A stretch of 8,570 nucleotides of DNA from contig DMQT01000115.1 in the NCBI GenBank assembly GCA_003455595.1, forward strand, positions 1-8,570. Reading direction: 5' to 3'. Both the position numbers and the translations under genes were made by a program. The notes below the pieces were generated by a model. That model made no database searches, was not told where the DNA came from, and was given only the letters and a program-made list of their open reading frames with translations. The stretch is from Betaproteobacteria bacterium. Its GTDB lineage: Bacteria > Pseudomonadota > Gammaproteobacteria > Burkholderiales > Sulfuriferulaceae. Shown here one piece after another: positions 1 through 7,417 of the stretch; the stretch's first letter is position 1, and the number at the start of each line of letters is the position of its first letter.

Positions 1-114
1 GTCGAAGCCGCGCTCAACCTGACCCACGGCAATCTGTCGGCGGCGGCTAAAATTCTCGGTATCAACCGCACCACGCTATACAGCCGCATGCAGACGTATA
101 CTAACGAGGCCTGA
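1..114 (+). CDS. C-terminal end of a Fis-type HTH protein, probably an NtrC-family sigma-54 response regulator (5' truncated)
   Basis: Frame 1 is open from the window edge to a TGA at 112-114 and gives 37 residues that begin VEAALNLTHGNLSAAAKILG and end RMQTYTNEA. The stretch 'ALNLTHGNLSAAAKILGINR' followed by TTLYSRM is the typical Fis/HTH_8 DNA-binding helix-turn-helix that closes NtrC-family enhancer-binding proteins: G-N-x-S/T-x-A-A-x-x-L-G-I-x-R-x-T-L-Y. The upstream receiver and AAA+ domains are outside the window, so the full architecture is inferred. A stand-alone Fis protein is the main alternative, but an ending shortly after the helix is common in NtrC-type regulators too. The stop lies 8 bases before the next start codon, so the gene is probably co-transcribed with the pilus genes and may regulate this or another sigma-54-dependent set. 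Confidence 0.85.
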   Translation, partial: VEAALNLTHGNLSAAAKILGINRTTLYSRMQTYTNEA

Positions 115-122
115 CCCGGTCC

Positions 123-1457
123 ATGTACCACGAATTCTTCGGCCTGAAAGAAGCCCCGTTCCGCATCACCCCGGACACGGGGTTTTTCTTTTCCGGCGGC
201 GAACGCGGCGCAGTGCTGCAAGGCTTGATCTACGCCATCGCGCAGGGTGAAGGCATCATCAAGGTCACCGGTGAAGTCGGCAGCGGCAAAACCATGCTGT
301 GCTGGATGCTGGAGCAGCATTTGCCTGACGATGTTGAAACCGTCTACTTGGCCAATCCCAACGTCAAACCCGACGACGTGCTGCCGTCTATCCTGGCCGA
401 GCTGGCGCTGCCACACCCTTCAAATGCCAGCCGCGCCGAGCATTTGCGCAGCCTCAACGATTACCTGCTGACGCGTCACGACGCGGGTAAACGCGTGGTC
501 ATGTTCGTGGAAGAAGCGCAGGGCATGACACTGAACACGCTGGAAGAAATCCGCCTGCTGTCCAACCTTGAAACCGAGCGTGAAAAACTGCTGCAAATCG
601 TCCTGTTTGGTCAGCCCGAACTGGATGACAAACTCGCCGACACGCGCATTCGGCAGCTGCGCGAGCGCATCACCACCGCCATTAATCTGACGCCCTTATC
701 TGCCGACGACATCCGCGCCTACCTCGCGTTTCGCCTGACCACGGCAGGCTATCGCGGAGCCGACCTGTTTGATCGCAACGCGGTACGCCGCATTGCACGT
801 GCCTCGCGCGGGCTGACCCGACGCGTCAACATACTGGCCGACAAGACCCTGCTCGCGGCGTATGCCGACAACACCCGCCAGATCCGGCCGCGCCATATCC
901 ACAGCGCGCTGCGCGATAGCGCCTTTAACGACAGCGCACGACCCACAGCCCACTGGCGCTGGCCTGTTGCTGCATTCACCGTAATACTGGCAGTGCTGGC
1001 CGGGTTTTATGCGCTGGCAAAAACCCAGTCCATGCCCGTACCCGCAACGCCTGTGATCGTCCACGTCCCGGCTGTCGCCAGCGCACCCGCGCAGGCTGCT
1101 GTGGCCACCGACCCCTTGACACAAACCCTGGCAGCCAGCCGCCTTTGGCTCAACCAACAACCGGCCGATACCCACACGCTCCAGCTTGCGCTGCTGAAAA
1201 ATCCGGCAGAGCTTGCGGCACTTGTACGCAGCGCAGGCACTGGATTGGCGCGCGATCAAGTCCACCTGTTCCAAACCCAGGCTCAAGGTCGTCCCAGCTG
1301 GGCCGTTATGTATGGCAGCTACCCGGATAAACAGGCGGCTAATCTGGCCTTGCGCAATTTGCCCAGCGTATTGCAACAGCGCCAGCCGTATCTGCGCACG
1401 GTCGCCGGAATCCGTAATGAAATCAGGCAAATTCAACAGCTTGGAACACAGTCGTGA
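123..1457 (+). CDS. mshM: ExeA/MshM-like AAA ATPase with transmembrane segment and SPOR-like C-terminus
   Basis: This 444-residue protein is a P-loop ATPase of the ExeA/GspA/MshM group, which helps secretins or pilus machinery assemble across peptidoglycan. It opens with the family signature MYHEFFGLKEAPFRITPD. Walker A is GEVGSGKT at residues 50-57. Walker B is VVMFVEEAQ at 125-133, with Glu-Glu where many relatives have Asp-Glu. The motif LFGQPELDDKL (161-171) and an LRER arginine cluster (179-182) follow, as usual for the AAA_22 fold. Residues about 279-299 form one hydrophobic membrane segment. The next ~50 residues are Ala/Pro-rich, and residues about 350-430, with PSWAVMYGSYPDKQAANLAL, look like a SPOR-type peptidoglycan-binding domain. 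The ATPase half would sit in the cytoplasm and the tail in the periplasm. The ATG at 123 follows a weak GAGG at 106-109 and fits the family N-terminus. The secretin gene starts 37 bases after its stop. The SPOR call is by pattern only. Confidence 0.9.
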   Translation: MYHEFFGLKEAPFRITPDTGFFFSGGERGAVLQGLIYAIAQGEGIIKVTGEVGSGKTMLCWMLEQHLPDDVETVYLANPNVKPDDVLPSILAELALPHPSNASRAEHLRSLNDYLLTRHDAGKRVVMFVEEAQGMTLNTLEEIRLLSNLETEREKLLQIVLFGQPELDDKLADTRIRQLRERITTAINLTPLSADDIRAYLAFRLTTAGYRGADLFDRNAVRRIARASRGLTRRVNILADKTLLAAYADNTRQIRPRHIHSALRDSAFNDSARPTAHWRWPVAAFTVILAVLAGFYALAKTQSMPVPATPVIVHVPAVASAPAQAAVATDPLTQTLAASRLWLNQQPADTHTLQLALLKNPAELAALVRSAGTGLARDQVHLFQTQAQGRPSWAVMYGSYPDKQAANLALRNLPSVLQQRQPYLRTVAGIRNEIRQIQQLGTQS

Positions 1458-1481
1458 TACCATTTCTGCAATTATTAGAAC

Positions 1482-1488
1482 GAGAGGG
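1482..1488 (+). promoter_or_regulatory. Shine-Dalgarno site that fixes the secretin start
   Basis: GAGAGGG lies six bases before the GTG at 1495. It is strong and well spaced, and it lies in the 37-base gap after the upstream stop at 1457. It supports translation of the secretin from GTG 1495 rather than from an in-frame ATG at 1213 inside the preceding gene. Confidence 0.8.
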
Positions 1489-1494
1489 ACACCC

Positions 1495-3336
1495 GTGCGG
1501 GAAGGTCAATCAAGACTCGTTTTGAGTATCTGTCGGCACCGTACCAGCCTGCTTCTGCTCAGTCTCAGTCTGCTGCTGGCGGGCTGCGTGCCGCAAGCCG
1601 TGATCCAGCCCTCACAGGGACATATCGAGCAGCCCGGTGTCAGCGCCAGCAAGGCCGACATCCCGCCGCTGGTCAAAGCCATTCCCTATCTACCGCCACC
1701 CAGGGCAGAGAAGCGTGAACCGACCTACACCATCGTGGTTGATAACGTGCCGGTCAAAGATCTGCTGTTTTCGCTGGCGCGCGACACCAAACAAAACATC
1801 GACATCAGCCCCGGCATCAGCGGCAACGTCACGCTTAATGCCGTGAACGAAACCCTGCCCGCGATTCTCGAGCGCGTCGCCCGGCAGAGCAACATTCGCT
1901 ACCGGATGGAAGGCAATGCCCTGTCCATCGTGCCGGATACGCCGTATTTGAAAACCTACAAGGTCAACTACGTCAACCTGTCGCGCAACACTACTTCCAG
2001 CATCGGTGTGGCAGCACAGATCGCCAGCACCGGTAGCGGCACGGTGGATGGAGCGGGCAATAGCGTGCAAACCGGTAACAGCTCATCGACCACGGTCGAC
2101 AGCAAATCCAACAACAATTTCTGGGACGTGCTGACCGACAACGTGCGCGCGATTCTGACCTCGACGCGTGCCGCCAGCCAGCGTGCCGAAGATAAATCGG
2201 TGCGCCAGGAAGCCGAACGCAGCGCCCGCGCCGAACGGCTGGAGCAGGCGCAAGCCGTGGCGCGCGCTGGTGCCGCTTCAACCACGCTGTTCCAGGCGGC
2301 GTTCGGCAACATCCCCTCCACACTCAACCAGGACAGCAAAAACGACGTCATCGTCAACCCGGTGGCAGGCACCGTCAGCGTGCTCGGCAGCGAGCGCCAG
2401 CAACAGGTAGTGCAGCGCTATCTCGACGGTGTGAGTCAGGCGTCGCAGCGCCAAGTGTTGATCGAAGCCACCATCGTCGAGGTCAACCTCAAGGATCAAT
2501 ACCGCGCCGGCATCGACTGGCAACGCGTGGTATCGAGCGGCGGCAGCGGCGTGTTTTTCAACACCCAGGGCGGGGCGGTGACGAATCTGGCGAATTCGCT
2601 GCTGCCGTTTTTCAACATCGGCTACAAGGATCAGAATCTCACCACCACGCTTAATCTGCTTGAATCGTTCGGCAATCTGCGCGTGCTGTCCAGCCCCAAA
2701 CTGATGGCACTCAACAACCAGACTGCGCTGCTCAAAGTGGTCGATAACCTGGTGTATTTCAGCGTGCAGGCACAGCAGGGCACGCTGTCTTCCACCGGCA
2801 CGCCGCTGCAGCCGACCACCTTCACCACCACGGCCAAAACCGTGCCGGTCGGGCTGGTCATGAGCCTGACCCCGCAGATTTCAGAAAACGGCACCGTGAC
2901 GCTTGACGTGCGCCCGACCATCTCGCGCAAGATCGGCGACGTGAGCGACCCCAATCCAAGCTTGCAAAACATCCAAAACCCCGGCCTGACGATCCAGAAT
3001 AAAATCCCGGTGATTCAGGTGCGCGAAATGGAATCGGTGCTGCAAGTCGGCAGCGGCCAGACCGTGATCCTCGGCGGCTTGATGCAGGACGACAGTAATC
3101 GCGCGCGCGACGGCATCCCGGTATTGTCGCGGGCGGAAGGCTTCGGCGCTATCTTCGGCCAGCAAGAACGCAATGTGCAAAAGACCGAGCTGGTGATTTT
3201 TCTGCGTCCCACGGTCATCACCAACCCCTCGCTCGACAGCGACGAGCTGAAGTTTTACAAACGCTATTTGCCGCGCGCTGATGGCACCACTGAACAATGG
3301 CATAACGGCATGGATGCCGCCGGAGACCCACGTTGA
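1495..3336 (+). CDS. mshL: MshL/GspD-family secretin, outer-membrane lipoprotein
   Basis: This 613-residue protein is the outer-membrane secretin through which the pilus leaves the cell. Starting at GTG 1495 gives a short basic N-terminus, a hydrophobic stretch (19-28) and the lipobox LAGC with Cys31, a type II signal peptide. Val32 after the Cys fits outer-membrane sorting. Residues about 77-160 form a STN/N0-like domain (TYTIVVDNVPVKDLLFSLA). A Ser/Asn/Gly/Thr-rich linker (178-208) and a charged Ala/Arg/Glu helix (225-261) follow. Residues about 285-345 (VIVNPVAGTVSVLG, then QRQVLIEATIVEVNLKDQY) lead into the beta-barrel. Barrel landmarks are RVLSSPKLMALNNQTA, VPVG at 450-453, VGSGQTVILGGLM, GIPVL at 540-544 and ELVIFLRPTVI near the end. 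An in-frame ATG at 1213 would add 94 residues overlapping mshM; these have no signal-peptide character and would bury the lipobox. MshL fits better than GspD or PilQ because of the neighbours and length. Confidence 0.92.
   Translation: MREGQSRLVLSICRHRTSLLLLSLSLLLAGCVPQAVIQPSQGHIEQPGVSASKADIPPLVKAIPYLPPPRAEKREPTYTIVVDNVPVKDLLFSLARDTKQNIDISPGISGNVTLNAVNETLPAILERVARQSNIRYRMEGNALSIVPDTPYLKTYKVNYVNLSRNTTSSIGVAAQIASTGSGTVDGAGNSVQTGNSSSTTVDSKSNNNFWDVLTDNVRAILTSTRAASQRAEDKSVRQEAERSARAERLEQAQAVARAGAASTTLFQAAFGNIPSTLNQDSKNDVIVNPVAGTVSVLGSERQQQVVQRYLDGVSQASQRQVLIEATIVEVNLKDQYRAGIDWQRVVSSGGSGVFFNTQGGAVTNLANSLLPFFNIGYKDQNLTTTLNLLESFGNLRVLSSPKLMALNNQTALLKVVDNLVYFSVQAQQGTLSSTGTPLQPTTFTTTAKTVPVGLVMSLTPQISENGTVTLDVRPTISRKIGDVSDPNPSLQNIQNPGLTIQNKIPVIQVREMESVLQVGSGQTVILGGLMQDDSNRARDGIPVLSRAEGFGAIFGQQERNVQKTELVIFLRPTVITNPSLDSDELKFYKRYLPRADGTTEQWHNGMDAAGDPR
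3322..3326 (+). promoter_or_regulatory. Shine-Dalgarno site supporting a TTG start
   Basis: GGAGA lies six bases before the TTG at 3333, inside the last codons of the secretin gene. Good spacing and the family-like N-terminus MSLLLKALKQA make the rare TTG start convincing. The TTG overlaps the upstream TGA (TTGA at 3333-3336), so re-initiation by ribosomes finishing the secretin is likely. Confidence 0.75.
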
Positions 3337-4490
3337 GCTTGCTGCTCAAAGCCCTGAAACAGGCCAGCGAAAAAGCCGCTGGCAGTACGCGCAACACGTC
3401 AGCGTCGCTGGCCGATACGCTGTCGCTGGAGCCGATTCCGACAGATATCACGGCACCCGCAGGCAACCGCTGGGACGCCACGCCCATGCCCCATATGTCG
3501 GCAACACGTGCCAGCTGGTTCGCCCCCTGGCTCAGCGGCCAGCGCTCGCTGGTGCCTGTCATCGCAATACTGGCTGCCGCATTCATGCTGGTGTACGGCG
3601 GTTTTGTCTACTGGCAAACGCGTCCCGTCGCCAACATGAACCTGGCTCAGACCGCGCCAGCTGCCCGCCCGGTTACGCCACCGCCTGTGCCGCTCAGCAC
3701 GCCCCTGCCAGACAGCCTGCCGGTTGCCACCCTGCTGCCTGAAGTCAAAACCCTGCCCGCAGCCCAGCCCACGTTTAGCCGTCCAGCCCGCGTTACCGCG
3801 CCGATACCCGCTCCCAGTTGGGGCGAAGGAGTGCTACGCCAAACCGAGGCTGCACCACACCACACGCGCCCGCCCGTGCGCGCTGCTGCCAGCGATTTTT
3901 CAATGCAGCCCGCGCGTAGCGAGCCAGAGCCGCAGATCGAGCGCGCCTATCAGGCATTTCAAGCAGGCCAGATTGCCAGCGCGCGGCAACTCTACCAACA
4001 GATTCCCGATGGCGAGCGCAATCTTGACGTGCAACTGGGATTGGCTGCCATCGCGCTCGCCGGCAACAACCCGGCGCTGGCGGCACGCCATTATCAGCGC
4101 GCGCTTGAACTGGACCCGCGCAATGCCACCGCCAACGCTGCGCTGCTCAACATGACCGGCGATGCCGCCCCGGATGCCTCGGAACAGCGCCTGAAAACGC
4201 TCATCGCCACGCAGCCGTCGGCACAGCTGTATTTCACTCTGGGTAACCTGTACGCCACGCAAAGCCGCTGGCCGGATGCCGAGCATGCCTACTTCGAAGC
4301 ATTCCAGAAAAACCCTGCCAACGCCGACTTCGCCTATAACCTCGCGGTCAGTTTGGAGCAGATCAGCCAGCCCAAAGCCGCGCTCAGTTATTATCAGAAA
4401 GCCCGAGGACTGATGCGCCCCGGGCAGGTGCAATTCGACCCGGCGCGTCTAGACCTTCGCATTGCGCAACTCAGCGCGCAGGATAAATAA
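3333..4490 (+). CDS. MshN-like membrane-anchored TPR protein of the pilus cluster
   Basis: This 385-residue protein begins MSLLLKALKQASEKA, an N-terminal pattern common to TPR proteins encoded with MSHA-type ATPases. One membrane segment spans about 73-94 (LVPVIAILAAAFMLVYGGFV). A Pro/Ala-rich stretch (98-200) probably spans periplasm. The C-terminal half holds helical repeats that read as TPRs: about 201-230, 231-264 (ending HYQRALELDPRN), 297-330 (LYFTLGNLYATQSRWPDAEHAY) and 331-360. Topology is inferred as cytoplasmic N-terminus and periplasmic TPR region, able to bind the secretin or other envelope parts. It starts with TTG overlapping the secretin stop and ends two bases before mshE. Position and architecture match Vibrio mshN, but TPR proteins diverge fast, so I give no symbol. 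The function is a scaffold or assembly role by analogy only. Confidence 0.85.
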   Translation: MSLLLKALKQASEKAAGSTRNTSASLADTLSLEPIPTDITAPAGNRWDATPMPHMSATRASWFAPWLSGQRSLVPVIAILAAAFMLVYGGFVYWQTRPVANMNLAQTAPAARPVTPPPVPLSTPLPDSLPVATLLPEVKTLPAAQPTFSRPARVTAPIPAPSWGEGVLRQTEAAPHHTRPPVRAAASDFSMQPARSEPEPQIERAYQAFQAGQIASARQLYQQIPDGERNLDVQLGLAAIALAGNNPALAARHYQRALELDPRNATANAALLNMTGDAAPDASEQRLKTLIATQPSAQLYFTLGNLYATQSRWPDAEHAYFEAFQKNPANADFAYNLAVSLEQISQPKAALSYYQKARGLMRPGQVQFDPARLDLRIAQLSAQDK

Positions 4491-4492
4491 GC

Positions 4493-6205
4493 ATGGCCGA
4501 GGCGCGCAAAACCCTACGCCTGGGTGAATTGCTGGTCCAGCAGGGCTTGATCAGCCTCGATCAGCTGCGCATCGCGCTCAAGGAACAACAACACGCCCAC
4601 CTGCCGCTGGGGCGCCTGCTGGTCAAGCTCGGTTTCATCAGCGAAGCCATCCTGCGCGACCAGCTCGCCCACACCATCGGCCAGACCAGCCTTGATCTGG
4701 CCAACGTCGTGGCCGACCCCGAGGCACTCAAGCTGGTATCGGAAGAATTCGCCCACCGCCACCACCTGCTGCCCATCGCCTATGACGCCGAGCGCCGCGT
4801 GCTGGTGGTGGCGATCACCGACATGTTCAACGTGGTGGCACTCGACCACCTGCGTGCGCTGATCGGTGCCGGCACCGAGATCGACACCGTACTGGCGAGC
4901 GAGGCGCAGTTGCTCGAAGCCATCGACAATTTTTACGGCTTTGAGTTATCCGTAGACGGCATCCTGCGCGAAATCGAAACCGGCGAAGTCGATTACCAGA
5001 GCTTCGCCATGGACACCGAGGAATACACCCAGCCGGTGGTGCGGCTGGTCGGCTCGCTGCTGGTGGATGCGGTCAAGCGCGGCGCGTCCGATATACACTT
5101 CGAGCCGGAGCAAGCCTTCCTGCGCATCCGCTACCGCATCGACGGCGTGCTGGAACAGGTGCGCTCGCTGCATAAAAGCTACTGGCCCGGTATCGCGGTG
5201 CGGCTCAAAGTCATTTCCGGCATGAATATCGCCGAAAACCGTGCGCCGCAGGATGGCCGTCTGTCGCTCACCTTGCACGGGCGGCCGATTGATTTCCGCG
5301 TCTCCAGCCAGCCCACCATCCACGGTGAAAACATCGTGCTGCGCGTGCTCGACCGCGAAAAATCCATCATTCCGCTGGCACAGATGAACCTGCCACCGGA
5401 AACCCACGCCAGCCTGCAGCGCATGATGGCGCGACCCGAAGGCATTCTCATCATCACCGGCCCGACTGGCTCGGGCAAGACCACCACGCTGTATTCCCTG
5501 CTCACCCACCTCAACGATGAGACGGTGAACATCATGACGCTGGAAGACCCGGTGGAATACCCGGTCACGCTGATGCGCCAGACCTCGGTGAACGAAACCC
5601 TCAAGCTGGATTTTGCCAACGGCATACGCTCCATCATGCGGCAGGACCCGGACATCATCCTGGTCGGCGAAATCCGCGACCGCGACACCGCCGAAATGGC
5701 GTTTCGCGCCGCCATGACCGGCCACCAGGTATTCACCACCCTGCATACCAATTCCGCCCTCGGCGCGTTTCCGCGCCTGCTCGATATTGGCATCGTGCCC
5801 GACATCATGGCGGGTAATATCATCGGCGTGGTGGCGCAACGGCTGGTGCGCGTGCTCTGCCCGCAGTGCCGCGCCCCCTACGTCCCGACTGACGACGAAC
5901 AGAAACTGCTGGCCTGGCAAGCCGCTGGCAAACCGCCGATTTATCGCGCCGTCGGCTGCCCGGCCTGCGCGGGTAAAGGCTACCGCGGCCGCATGGCGTT
6001 GATGGAACTGTTGCGCATGGACAGCGATCTGGATGAACTGGTCGCGCGCCGCGCCACCCAGCGCGACATCCTTAACGCCGCGCTGGAACGTGGCTACCGC
6101 AGCCTCGCAGATGACGGCATCGCGCGTGTGCTGGAAGGCGTCACCAGTCTGTCCGAAGTGGCGCGCGTGGTCGATTTGACGCAGCACACTTTGCGCACGC
6201 CTTGA
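4493..6205 (+). CDS. mshE: MshE-type GspE/PilB-family pilus extension ATPase
   Basis: This 570-residue cytoplasmic hexameric ATPase powers pilus assembly. The N-terminus is an MshEN domain: motif 1 is at residues 9-32 (RLGELLVQQGLI, Leu25, Leu29, Gln32) and motif 2 starts at 38 after a five-residue spacer (PLGRLLVKLGFI, Leu54, Leu58). In characterised MshE such tandem 24-residue motifs bind cyclic-di-GMP. Residues about 195-290 form the N2E domain (ASDIHFEPE, RIRYRIDGVL). Walker A is GPTGSGKT at 323-330, the Asp box starts at EDPVEYP (351), Walker B is DPDIILVGEIRD (385-396), and the His box is GHQVFTTLHTNSA (410-422). Two CxxC pairs, Cys456/Cys459 and Cys489/Cys492, form the zinc knuckle typical of extension ATPases and absent from PilT retraction ATPases. 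AGGA at 4480-4483 precedes the ATG with nine to ten bases between. The domain order is complete and nothing looks broken. Confidence 0.96.
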   Translation: MAEARKTLRLGELLVQQGLISLDQLRIALKEQQHAHLPLGRLLVKLGFISEAILRDQLAHTIGQTSLDLANVVADPEALKLVSEEFAHRHHLLPIAYDAERRVLVVAITDMFNVVALDHLRALIGAGTEIDTVLASEAQLLEAIDNFYGFELSVDGILREIETGEVDYQSFAMDTEEYTQPVVRLVGSLLVDAVKRGASDIHFEPEQAFLRIRYRIDGVLEQVRSLHKSYWPGIAVRLKVISGMNIAENRAPQDGRLSLTLHGRPIDFRVSSQPTIHGENIVLRVLDREKSIIPLAQMNLPPETHASLQRMMARPEGILIITGPTGSGKTTTLYSLLTHLNDETVNIMTLEDPVEYPVTLMRQTSVNETLKLDFANGIRSIMRQDPDIILVGEIRDRDTAEMAFRAAMTGHQVFTTLHTNSALGAFPRLLDIGIVPDIMAGNIIGVVAQRLVRVLCPQCRAPYVPTDDEQKLLAWQAAGKPPIYRAVGCPACAGKGYRGRMALMELLRMDSDLDELVARRATQRDILNAALERGYRSLADDGIARVLEGVTSLSEVARVVDLTQHTLRTP

Positions 6206-6211
6206 CGCAAC

Positions 6212-7417
6212 ATGCCCTACTTCAGCTACCGCGCCGTTGACCAGCAGGGCCGTTCCAGTCGCGGCAGCCTGTCGGCGGCAAACGAAGTTGACCTGGAATT
6301 GCGCCTGCGCCGCATGGGGCTGGATCTGATCACATTGCGCCTGATGGACAGCCGGGTGGGCAGCTTCGCGCGCGGTGCCGCCAGCCGCCGCGACCTCATC
6401 ACCTTCTGCTTTCAAATGGAACAAATCAGCCGCGCAGGCATCCCCATCCTCGACGGCGTGCGCGATCTGCGCGACAGTATGGACAACCCGCGCTTTCGTG
6501 ACATTCTCACTGCGCTGCTGGAAGACATGGAAGGCGGCAAGCTGATGTCGCAGGCGCTGGCGGCGCACCCGGCAGTATTCGACGCGGTCATCGTCAACCT
6601 CGTCAAGGCGGGCGAGCAGACCGGCCTGATGCGCGAGGTATTCGAGAACCTCGGTGCCAGTCTCAAGCGCCAGGACGAACTCGCCGCGCAAACCAAACGC
6701 CTGCTGATTTACCCATCCATCGTGCTAACGCTGGTGGGGGCGATCATCCTGCTGCTACTGATTTTTCTGGTGCCGCAAATCGCCAGTCTGATCAAGAACA
6801 TGGGTGTTGCCCTGCCACTGCAAACACGCGTACTGCTGTGGTTATCTGAAGCGCTGCGCAACTGGTGGCCGCTGTTTCTGATCGTGCCTACCGTCAGCGT
6901 CAGCGCGGTGTTCACCGCTTTGCGGAGTAGCGAGCGCGCGCGGTTCATCGCCGATGATCTCAAGCTGCGCCTGCCGGTGATCGGCCCGATCCTGCAAAAA
7001 ATCGCGCTCGCGCGCTTCACCAACTTTTTCGCGCTGATGTACCGTTCCGGCATCACCATTCTCGATTCGCTACGCGCCGGGGAAGACATCGCCGCCAACC
7101 GCGTCATCGCCGACGCCATTCGCCGCGCCGGGGCGCGCATCGGCAATGGCGAAGGCCTGACCGAGAGCTTCCAGAGCCTGAGCGTATTCCCGCCGCTGGT
7201 GATCCGTATGCTGCGCGTCGGCGAAACCACCGGCGCGCTCGATACCGCACTGGAAAACGTGAGCTACTTTTACACCCGCGAAGTGTCCGAATCGATCGAA
7301 AAATCGCTCAAGATTCTGGAGCCCGCGCTCACCGTCATCCTCGGCCTGGTGATGGCGGTCATCGTCGGCTCGGTACTGTTGCCGATGTACGACGTAATCG
7401 GGAGCATCAAACTATGA
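6212..7417 (+). CDS. mshG: MshG/GspF-family inner-membrane platform protein
   Basis: This 401-residue polytopic protein is the inner-membrane core on which the GspE-type ATPase acts to lift pilin subunits into the fibre. It starts MPYFSYRAVDQQG, the standard GspF/PilC opening. Two T2SSF repeats are seen. The first, about 61-188, contains QISRAGIPILDGVRDL and VKAGEQTGLM. The second, about 267-391, contains ALMYRSGITILDSL and LRVGETTGALD. Membrane segments lie at about 167-189, 217-236 and 371-391, the usual three. Length is normal for the family. The ATG at 6212 comes six bases after the mshE stop. I see no clear Shine-Dalgarno site before it, so translation may depend on ribosomes leaving mshE. 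The 3' end overlaps the next start codon. PilC of a classical type IV pilus is the alternative, but the neighbours point to MSHA type. Confidence 0.95.
   Translation: MPYFSYRAVDQQGRSSRGSLSAANEVDLELRLRRMGLDLITLRLMDSRVGSFARGAASRRDLITFCFQMEQISRAGIPILDGVRDLRDSMDNPRFRDILTALLEDMEGGKLMSQALAAHPAVFDAVIVNLVKAGEQTGLMREVFENLGASLKRQDELAAQTKRLLIYPSIVLTLVGAIILLLLIFLVPQIASLIKNMGVALPLQTRVLLWLSEALRNWWPLFLIVPTVSVSAVFTALRSSERARFIADDLKLRLPVIGPILQKIALARFTNFFALMYRSGITILDSLRAGEDIAANRVIADAIRRAGARIGNGEGLTESFQSLSVFPPLVIRMLRVGETTGALDTALENVSYFYTREVSESIEKSLKILEPALTVILGLVMAVIVGSVLLPMYDVIGSIKL
7400..7404 (+). promoter_or_regulatory. Shine-Dalgarno site for the last gene
   Basis: GGGAG lies nine bases before the ATG at 7414 and inside the final codons of mshG. 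Start and stop overlap here (ATGATG with TGA at 7415-7417), which suggests coupled translation. A second in-frame ATG directly follows at 7417, so the start could be one codon later. Confidence 0.65.

Noticed and set aside
1116..1121. TTGACA resembling a sigma-70 -35 box inside mshM
   Set aside because: No convincing -10 box at the right spacing, the site lies within coding sequence, and a single hexamer match is not evidence of a promoter.
696..1463. 255-codon minus-strand frame opposite the 3' half of mshM
   Set aside because: It is a codon-bias shadow: no recognisable motifs and complete overlap with a well-supported gene.
1213..1494. 94-residue in-frame N-terminal extension of the secretin overlapping the ATPase gene
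   Set aside because: The extension reads as an out-of-frame copy of mshM sequence, has no ribosome site, and would bury the lipoprotein signal. GTG 1495 has a strong, well-placed Shine-Dalgarno site and gives a proper lipobox.
1458..1494. Possible promoter or terminator in the 37-base gap between mshM and mshL
   Set aside because: It is more AT-rich than its surroundings, but I see no hairpin with a T-run and no paired -35/-10 boxes; it is explained by the ribosome site alone.
4946..6691. 581-codon open frame on the minus strand across mshE and mshG
   Set aside because: It lies opposite two clearly recognised genes, its product is rich in His/Arg/Gln/Ala with no domain I recognise, and long antisense frames are expected opposite GC-rich codon usage.
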